IMG/VR virus record: IMGVR_UViG_3300025736_000175
Coordinates: 1-25,658 of that record
DNA length: 25,658 nt
Source: a virus
Strand: one strand, 5' to 3'
The translations under genes and the position numbers were made by a program. Of this stretch, positions 20,621-25,658 are shown piece by piece; positions within the stretch are counted from its first letter, which is position 1, and each line of letters begins with the position of its first letter. The notes under the pieces were generated by a model. That model did not search any database. It was not told the DNA's origin and saw only the letters and a program-made list of their open reading frames with translations.

Positions 20621-20818
20621 ATGATAAGCATTAGAAAGGTAATCGCAGCTTTTATTATCATATTTGCCATGAGTGTTGGTCTTGGCTACTTTTGGGCCTT
20701 TGAGTCCTATCAACCTTTTAAACTAGCCCAACAAATCCAAGAACTCAAAGCTGATGTTAATAACTGTGAACGTAGATGGGTGAGGGACTTTAGCAAAAAA
20801 CATGGATTGATAGAATAG
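20621..20818 (+). CDS. Small membrane-anchored protein
   Basis: A 65-residue protein. After ISIRK comes one hydrophobic segment (VIAAFIIIFAMSVGLGYFW, residues 7-25), then a polar helix with QIQELKADVNNCERRWVRD. This is an N-in, C-out single-pass topology similar in size to i-spanin (Rz-like) proteins, but no lysis partners are seen nearby, so the role is open. GGGGAGG precedes the start. Confidence 0.6.
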   Translation: MISIRKVIAAFIIIFAMSVGLGYFWAFESYQPFKLAQQIQELKADVNNCERRWVRDFSKKHGLIE

Positions 20819-20826
20819 AGGCAATT

Positions 20827-21012
20827 ATGAAAGAAAGCGAAGTGCTCAAATTGATGAATGCTATTAGTGATAAAATGCCACTATCTTTAGAAGATGCAGA
20901 TGACGGACGTTACACATGGCCTGCAAGATGGAAAGAATTGTTCAATCAAATTTCTAATTATCCAAAAGGCACCTTCCGACAAGATAATAATAAAGCAGAT
21001 GAAGCACCATAG
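20827..21012 (+). CDS. Hypothetical 61-residue protein
   Basis: It begins MKESEVLKLMNAISDKMPLS and contains YTWPARWKELFNQISNYPKG, ending in a polar acidic tail. It is predicted helical. GAGGC lies just upstream. No family is recognised. It sits 8 nt after the membrane protein gene. Confidence 0.55.
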   Translation: MKESEVLKLMNAISDKMPLSLEDADDGRYTWPARWKELFNQISNYPKGTFRQDNNKADEAP

Positions 21013-21051
21013 GAGGATGCAAAATAATTTAAAACATACCAGGAGGGCTTG

Positions 21052-21477
21052 ATGAAAATAAATCATATTAAAGAAAACAATCCAAACTGGAAAGGTGGCA
21101 TGAGATATGACGGAGATGGCTATAAAACTATTAGGATAGGGACTTCATATTATCCTTATCATCGTTTTATGGTTGAACAGTTGCTTGGGAGAAAATTACC
21201 AGATCATGCGGTTGTTCATCATTTTAATGGAAAAAAACAAGATAACAAATTTAGCAATTTTATAGTTTGTGAAGATAACTCTTATCATATGCTTCTTCAT
21301 CAAAGAAAACGAGCCTATGATGCCTGCGGTCATGCTGATTGGCGGAAATGTAAATTTTGCAAAGAATATGATGACCCAATTAATTTATGGATTTCAGATA
21401 AACCTAAATCAGCAGCATATCATAGGGAATGTAGTGCACGATATGCACGTGAAAGGAGAGCAAAATGCAAGAATTAG
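21052..21477 (+). CDS. HNH homing endonuclease
   Basis: A 141-residue protein starting at ATG 21052 behind AGGAGGG; a TTG one codon earlier is less likely. The opening NNPNWKGGMRYDGDGYKTIR is the NUMOD-like module of phage HNH nucleases. YHRFMVEQLLGRKLPDHAVV followed by HHFNGKKQDNKFSNFIVCED is the HNH core. A zinc pair CKFCKEYD lies near the C terminus. It overlaps the following coiled-coil gene by 13 nt, so it is inserted tightly between recombination genes. Confidence 0.85.
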   Translation: MKINHIKENNPNWKGGMRYDGDGYKTIRIGTSYYPYHRFMVEQLLGRKLPDHAVVHHFNGKKQDNKFSNFIVCEDNSYHMLLHQRKRAYDACGHADWRKCKFCKEYDDPINLWISDKPKSAAYHRECSARYARERRAKCKN

Positions 21478-22463
21478 CAAAGATAGACAAACCAAGCCAA
21501 GCCATTGTTTTATACAAGATCACACCTAAAGAAATAGCAGAAAGATTAAAAGAGTATGATCAGTTAAAAGTAATTGAGGCAGATACGAAATCCTATAAAA
21601 AAGTTCGAAGTGCTCTCACTTCTATCATCACAACACGAGTAGAAGTTGATAAAAGACGAAAACAGTTAGGAGAAGATGCTCGTAAACTGGTTTCGAATAT
21701 CAATCAAGCAGCTAAAATGCTTATTGAGCCAATGACTCCTTATGAAGATCGATTTAAATCTGAACTTAATACGGAGGATGATCGTAAAACAGAGATTAAA
21801 GCGGTAAAAGAGGCTAAAGAGCAGGCAAGAGTGGACAAAATACGCTCTAAGATCAACGATCTCCAAGCTGTGCTTATTACCATTATCACTCTACCCTCAA
21901 ATAAGATACAAGCTATACAAATGGAGGTAGAATCAATAGAAATAAGTGTGATTGACTATATGGAATTCACTGAGGAAGCTGAAAGGGTGAAAGCAAATGT
22001 TCTTAATACCATCCAGGATTATATGAAAGTCACGATTGAAAATGAAAAGGAAGATGCTGAACGTAAGATAGAGGCAGAGAGGTTTGAAAAGATAAGGGTA
22101 GAACAAGAAGTTACTCAAAAGAAGATCGATGAGGCTAATCAGAAATTAAAGGAAAAGGAAGCGATATTGGAAAAGAAAGAGTGGGAAAGAACAGAGAAGA
22201 TACGGATTGCTAAGGAGATGGAAGAGGAGAAAGTTAAAGTGGAAAAAGAACAGGAAGTAGAGGCAGAGAGGCTTGAAAAGGATATTGCTGAACAGAATAG
22301 ATTGAAACCTGATAAGGAGAGATTGATTGAATACGCTGATAAACTTTTCAATATTACCCATCCTAATGTCAAAGCTAAAAGTTCAAAAGAACTATTGATT
22401 GAAATGAATAACAGGTTATTTAAATTAATCACAGGGTTTAAGAATCAGATAAACAAACTATGA
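21465..22463 (+). CDS. Coiled-coil protein, DUF1351-like, of the recombination module
   Basis: A 332-residue protein. Residues 1-110 include EIAERLKEYDQLKVIEADTK and an Arg/Lys-rich helix (VDKRRKQLGEDARKLVSNIN), the pattern of DUF1351-type phage proteins found with SSB and annealing genes. From about 170 to 285 the sequence is a long charged coiled coil rich in E and K. The last 50 residues form a small helical domain. It probably assists the neighbouring recombination and replication proteins. The family name is my recollection, not a search result. AAGGAGAG precedes the ATG. Confidence 0.65.
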   Translation: MQELAKIDKPSQAIVLYKITPKEIAERLKEYDQLKVIEADTKSYKKVRSALTSIITTRVEVDKRRKQLGEDARKLVSNINQAAKMLIEPMTPYEDRFKSELNTEDDRKTEIKAVKEAKEQARVDKIRSKINDLQAVLITIITLPSNKIQAIQMEVESIEISVIDYMEFTEEAERVKANVLNTIQDYMKVTIENEKEDAERKIEAERFEKIRVEQEVTQKKIDEANQKLKEKEAILEKKEWERTEKIRIAKEMEEEKVKVEKEQEVEAERLEKDIAEQNRLKPDKERLIEYADKLFNITHPNVKAKSSKELLIEMNNRLFKLITGFKNQINKL

Positions 22464-22476
22464 AAGGTGGGATCTC

Positions 22477-22959
22477 ATGCGTATGGTGCCAAGAATCAGT
22501 TTCACTCCTAAGATCGATATTCCTGATGGGTTTATAATGGTAGTCGATACCCGGGAACAAAAACCATTATTCAAACCTAAACCCTGGATTGTAGAAGCTG
22601 GGTTAAACTCCGGTGATTATAGCATTCAAGGGTTTGAAACTGTAATAACCATTGAACGGAAGTCTATTCCTGATTTGCTAGGGACACTTGGCAAGGGTAG
22701 GATCAGATTTGAAAAGGAACTAAACAGGATGAGTGAATATAAATGGAAAGGGTTATTGATAGAGGGATTAGAAAATGATGTGTATCAACCAAATGACTTT
22801 TCATCCATGCACCCAAATAGTATCTATCATTCCCTTGCTGCTATTGAGACGAAATGGGGGATGTGTATTTACTATGCTAAGGATAAGAAGCATGCACGTT
22901 GGTGGGTATTAAGTCGCCTTTGTAAACTTTACAAATACTTACGACAAGGAGATATATAA
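22477..22959 (+). CDS. ERCC4-type (XPF/Mus81-like) nuclease
   Basis: A 160-residue single-domain nuclease. VVDTREQKP (residues 22-30), NSGDYSI (44-50) and ITIERKSIPDLLG (58-70) make up the ERCC4 active site GDx(n)ERKx3D, with D24, D47, E60, R61, K62 and D66. The following GRIRFEKELNRM and the C-terminal SLAAIETKWGMCIYY helix complete the fold. These enzymes cut branched or flap DNA. It lies upstream of an XPD/DinG-type helicase with one HNH gene between, suggesting that the two act together in DNA processing. Confidence 0.88.
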   Translation: MRMVPRISFTPKIDIPDGFIMVVDTREQKPLFKPKPWIVEAGLNSGDYSIQGFETVITIERKSIPDLLGTLGKGRIRFEKELNRMSEYKWKGLLIEGLENDVYQPNDFSSMHPNSIYHSLAAIETKWGMCIYYAKDKKHARWWVLSRLCKLYKYLRQGDI

Positions 22960-23457
22960 ATGAAAAGGATTCCGTTAACACAAGGTAAGGTAGCTTTAAT
23001 TGACGATGAAGATTATGAATTAATAAATGATTACCCGAATTGTTGGTACACAAGACAATGTAATCATACCGCTTATGCAATGGCTAATCCACGAATCAAT
23101 GGTAAAAAAACTACTGTTTTAATGCACCGTTTTATCATGAAGGCTGAGAAGGGGAAAGAAGTAGATCATATAAATCACAATGGATTAGATAATAGAAGAT
23201 GTAATTTAAGAATTGTAAATAGAACGCAACAACAATGGAATAGGCAAAAATATAATACAAATTCACCCTCTATTTTTAAAAGAGTATATTGGCATAAATC
23301 AAGAAAGACATGGAGGGTAGATATAAAAACAGATAAGAGACTTTTTCTTGGTTATTTTAAAAATGAAATAGATGCAGCTAAAGCCTATGATAGGGCAGCA
23401 ATCAAATACTTTGATGAATATGCTTGTTTGAATTTTCCGAGGAATGAATCATGCTAA
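22960..23457 (+). CDS. HNH homing endonuclease with AP2 domain
   Basis: A 165-residue protein. The HNH core is around VLMHRFIMKAEKGKEVDHIN, then HNGLDNRRCNLRIVNRTQQQ (residues 49-90). A C-terminal AP2-like DNA-binding domain reads VYWHKSRKTWRVDIKTD, then FLGYFKNEIDAAKAYDRAAI. It starts directly after the ERCC4 stop, behind AAGGAGAT, and overlaps the helicase start by 7 nt. HNH-AP2 proteins are classic free-standing phage homing endonucleases. Confidence 0.9.
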   Translation: MKRIPLTQGKVALIDDEDYELINDYPNCWYTRQCNHTAYAMANPRINGKKTTVLMHRFIMKAEKGKEVDHINHNGLDNRRCNLRIVNRTQQQWNRQKYNTNSPSIFKRVYWHKSRKTWRVDIKTDKRLFLGYFKNEIDAAKAYDRAAIKYFDEYACLNFPRNESC

Positions 23458-24491
23458 TTACTTTAGGAGTGCATCAAGGTAAGCCATTCAGAGAATCCCA
23501 GGAAATCGCCTATGAATTCATCACCAATAGCACCAAACGGTTTATATGTTTATCGGCTCCACCAGGTATTGGAAAGAGTGTGGTGGGCTTTGAATCGATC
23601 AATTCCCCCTTTTGGTATGTATGCAGTAGTATTTCCCTCGAACATCAACTTATCCACGATTTCCCCAAGGCATCATTATTAAAAGGGAGATCAAATTACC
23701 CCTGTGATATGTTTGAGAGTGCTGATCTATGTATAATAACTCCCCCTTGTGATAATTGTGAATATGCAGAGGCTAAGGATGCTGCCCTATTCAATAAACA
23801 TAGTATTCTTAACTTTCATTATTTTCTCTATGCGGCTAATTTCGCTGGGTTCAGTACTAAGGATGAGGGAATGAGAAATATTATAATTGATGAAGCTGAT
23901 GATAGAGATATGGCTTTAGTTGAATTCATATCCTTTGTATTCAGTATGAAACAAATGAAATATTTAAACATTGCACAATATCCACCTGATAAGAAAACAG
24001 TAATTGATTCGTTTGTCAAATGGATGGAACCTATAGGAAATAAGTTAAAGAATCAGATTGTAAACATTGCTGATCAAGTGGCTGGGATAAAAACTAAACT
24101 AAAAAATCATGTGGGTTTAAGTTCAGATGATATGAGGACGTTGCGTAGGGAGCAAAGACTATCAAGTGTGGCATGGAAGGTAAACTTTTTAAACAAGCAG
24201 GATCTCACTAATGGTAACTGGGTGTATTATAATGATAAGAATAAGATTATATTGAAACCTAAGTGGTTAACAAGGGAATTAAGTAATACTTTCTTATTCA
24301 ACCATGGGAAAAGATTTCTATTTATGTCTGCCACATTGCCACCTAAGCCTGTATTTTGTGGGTTATATGGGTTTGAACCTGATGAAGTGGATTATTTGGA
24401 ATTAGATCATCCGTTTAAGGTTGAGAATAGAAGGGTGGTGTATAGGCCAAGATTTAGTTTGACTAAGAAGGAATTGGATAGGGAGGGGTAA
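23451..24491 (+). CDS. N-terminal half of a split XPD/DinG-type superfamily 2 helicase
   Basis: A 346-residue protein that carries only the first motor domain. Walker A is APPGIGKS (36-43). Four cysteines at 85, 94, 100 and 103 lie where XPD and DinG hold an Fe-S cluster. Walker B is IIIDEAD (144-150), and motif III is FLFMSATLP near residue 290. It stops at KKELDREG, just after the first domain (NRRVVYRPR). Motifs IV to VI are encoded separately at 25254-25658, in the same frame, beyond a Thg1-like gene. The stop codon lies one base before that gene's start, and its ribosome site GGGAGGGG is made from the last helicase codons. The two halves may associate, or the helicase may be inactivated. 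Confidence 0.88.
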   Translation: MLITLGVHQGKPFRESQEIAYEFITNSTKRFICLSAPPGIGKSVVGFESINSPFWYVCSSISLEHQLIHDFPKASLLKGRSNYPCDMFESADLCIITPPCDNCEYAEAKDAALFNKHSILNFHYFLYAANFAGFSTKDEGMRNIIIDEADDRDMALVEFISFVFSMKQMKYLNIAQYPPDKKTVIDSFVKWMEPIGNKLKNQIVNIADQVAGIKTKLKNHVGLSSDDMRTLRREQRLSSVAWKVNFLNKQDLTNGNWVYYNDKNKIILKPKWLTRELSNTFLFNHGKRFLFMSATLPPKPVFCGLYGFEPDEVDYLELDHPFKVENRRVVYRPRFSLTKKELDREG

Positions 24492-24492
24492 A

Positions 24493-25230
24493 ATGAGAGA
24501 AGATTCAATCGGAAACAGAATGAAAGAAAATTATGAAAGTCGATATAGAATTAAATTAACAAGGCGTATGCCTGTTATTATTCGACTTGATGGTAAGGCA
24601 TTTCATACACTAACCAAGAAATGTGAAAAACCTTTTGATACTAACTTTTCTGAAACAATGAAATTAACAGGCTTAATGCTTATGTCTGAAATTCAAGGAG
24701 CTAAATGTGCATACATTCAATCCGATGAAATATCTTTCCTGATAACTGATTTTGACCGATTAACAACTGAGGGATGGTTTGATTATAACTTGCAAAAAAT
24801 AGTTTCTGTATCAGCAGGAATTGCATCAGCCTATTTTACAAAAAATTGGGAGCCATTGGGGGATGGACATGGAATGATAGCAGTATTTGATTCAAGAGCT
24901 TTTAATATTCCAAAAGAAGAAGTGTGTAATTATTTTATATGGCGACAACAAGATTGGGTTAGAAACTCAATACAAATGTTAGCACAATCCCATTACTCGC
25001 ATAAAGAATTATATGGAAGAAATCAACCTGCAATGCACGAAATGTTGCATGAAAAAGGTATTAATTGGGCAAACTTAGAAGATAGATGGAAAAATGGCAT
25101 TTATTTAGATTCAACTGAAAGTGAAATCGAGTCCATAGATGCACCGATATTTACAAAAGATCGTGAATGTATTGAAAAACATCTTAAACCCACTGAGGAA
25201 CAATCTATAAAATCCTCAGAAAGCCTCTGA
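24493..25230 (+). CDS. Thg1-like protein (tRNA-His guanylyltransferase family, 3'-5' polymerase)
   Basis: A 245-residue protein, the normal family length. VIIRLDGKAFHTL (28-40) carries the first metal-binding Asp (D33). AYIQSDEISFLI (73-84) carries D78 and E79 of the palm-type active site. MIAVFDSRAFNIP and the C-terminal YFIWRQQDWVRNSIQMLA, with HKELYGRNQPAMHEMLHEKG, are typical of Thg1-like proteins. Family members add nucleotides to RNA in the 3' to 5' direction, either G-1 of tRNA-His or repair of 5'-truncated tRNAs. All catalytic residues are present. It interrupts the helicase gene, and no tRNA gene is in the window. The substrate is unknown. Confidence 0.9.
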   Translation: MREDSIGNRMKENYESRYRIKLTRRMPVIIRLDGKAFHTLTKKCEKPFDTNFSETMKLTGLMLMSEIQGAKCAYIQSDEISFLITDFDRLTTEGWFDYNLQKIVSVSAGIASAYFTKNWEPLGDGHGMIAVFDSRAFNIPKEEVCNYFIWRQQDWVRNSIQMLAQSHYSHKELYGRNQPAMHEMLHEKGINWANLEDRWKNGIYLDSTESEIESIDAPIFTKDRECIEKHLKPTEEQSIKSSESL

Positions 25231-25253
25231 AATTTCTAAGAAAGGCGTAACCC

Positions 25254-25658
25254 ATGAACAAAACATTAGTAAAGGAGATACGAAATGAAATCAGTATTAT
25301 ACTGGATGAGGAGTGTGGTCGTGGGATTATACATTGCACTTCTTACGCTCTTGGCAATACTCTTTTCGACCTTAACACTCGTCTTATATTCCACAATTCG
25401 CTGGACAAAGAAGTACAGTTTCAGAAGTTTATCAACACTCCTGGATCGGTATTTGTAAGTCCAAGTAGTACAAGAGGGGTGGATTTAAAAGGAGAGCTTG
25501 CACGATGGGCTGTTATATTAAAATGTCCTTATCTGAGCTTAGGAGATTATCACATTCAACAAAGATTGTTCAACAGTGGAAAATGGGGTCAAATGTGGTA
25601 TTCAAGTCAGGCCATTGATAACATAGTGCAAGCAAGTGGAAGGATTGTAAGAGATTTT
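25254..25658 (+). CDS. C-terminal half of the split helicase (cut by window end)
   Basis: A partial ORF of 135 codons running off the window, starting at an ATG behind GAAAGG. It reads KTLVKEIRNEISIILDEECG, GIIHCTSYALGNTLFDL (motif IV), VFVSPSSTRGVDLKGELARW (motif V) and IDNIVQASGRIVRDF (motif VI). These are the second-domain motifs of DinG/XPD helicases that the upstream ORF lacks. It has its own start and ribosome site, so it can be made as a separate chain. The frame is the same as that of the N-terminal half. Confidence 0.88.
   Translation, partial: MNKTLVKEIRNEISIILDEECGRGIIHCTSYALGNTLFDLNTRLIFHNSLDKEVQFQKFINTPGSVFVSPSSTRGVDLKGELARWAVILKCPYLSLGDYHIQQRLFNSGKWGQMWYSSQAIDNIVQASGRIVRDF

Noticed and set aside
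24489-25253. Intron or intein interrupting the helicase
   Set aside because: The Thg1-like ORF fills almost the entire insert, leaving no room for a group I or II intron. It is out of frame with the helicase, which has a stop and a new start, so protein splicing is impossible.

Overview
This window is a piece of a double-stranded DNA tailed-phage genome, free or integrated. It is AT-rich and most genes carry strong AGGAGG-type ribosome binding sites. Recognisable packaging and capsid genes (small and large terminase, portal, scaffold-like protein, Mu gpT-like major capsid protein) lie on the minus strand. A replication/recombination module lies on the plus strand. I see no tRNA, rRNA, CRISPR array, integrase, insertion sequence or reverse transcriptase. 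The host cannot be named. TTGACA-N17 promoter-like sites and strong Shine-Dalgarno sites fit a bacterial host. No tail gene is visible, so tail type is open, although the portal resembles the podovirus head-tail connector group.

Minus-strand arm (1-12179). Reading leftwards from a promoter at 12151-12179: a putative small terminase subunit, about 900 bases holding only very small ORFs (several joined by TAATG stop-start overlaps), two small genes, the large terminase with an embedded zinc ribbon, and a cluster of small Cys-rich proteins. At 7154-7182 a second strong promoter is followed about 200 nt later by an intrinsic terminator (6946-6999). The virion genes come after it: two tiny basic proteins, portal, a small helical protein, scaffold-like protein, a zinc protein, an unknown structural protein, the major capsid protein and a beta-helix protein. 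This promoter-terminator spacing recalls lambda pR'-tR' and suggests antiterminated late expression.

Plus-strand arm (12219-25658). A divergent control region with a palindrome on the -35 box leads into a ribbon-helix-helix regulator, a GIY-YIG-type endonuclease and a run of small accessory genes. The module that follows has a PD-(D/E)XK nuclease, a RecA-like ATPase, a Dam-like adenine methyltransferase, an acidic-tailed SSB-like protein, a coiled-coil protein, an ERCC4-type nuclease and an XPD/DinG-type helicase. Three HNH-type homing endonuclease genes are interspersed.

Most notable points: (1) the helicase is split into two same-frame ORFs by a Thg1-like (tRNA-His guanylyltransferase family) 3'-5' polymerase gene, the way homing endonucleases split phage genes; (2) the RecA-like ATPase has its Walker B segment before its Walker A segment, an apparent segment swap; (3) a nested four-helix element upstream of that ATPase encloses a 21-codon ORF and its ribosome binding site; (4) a roughly 80% GC island sits directly after the methyltransferase; (5) an FmdB-like zinc ribbon gene appears to start at AUU.
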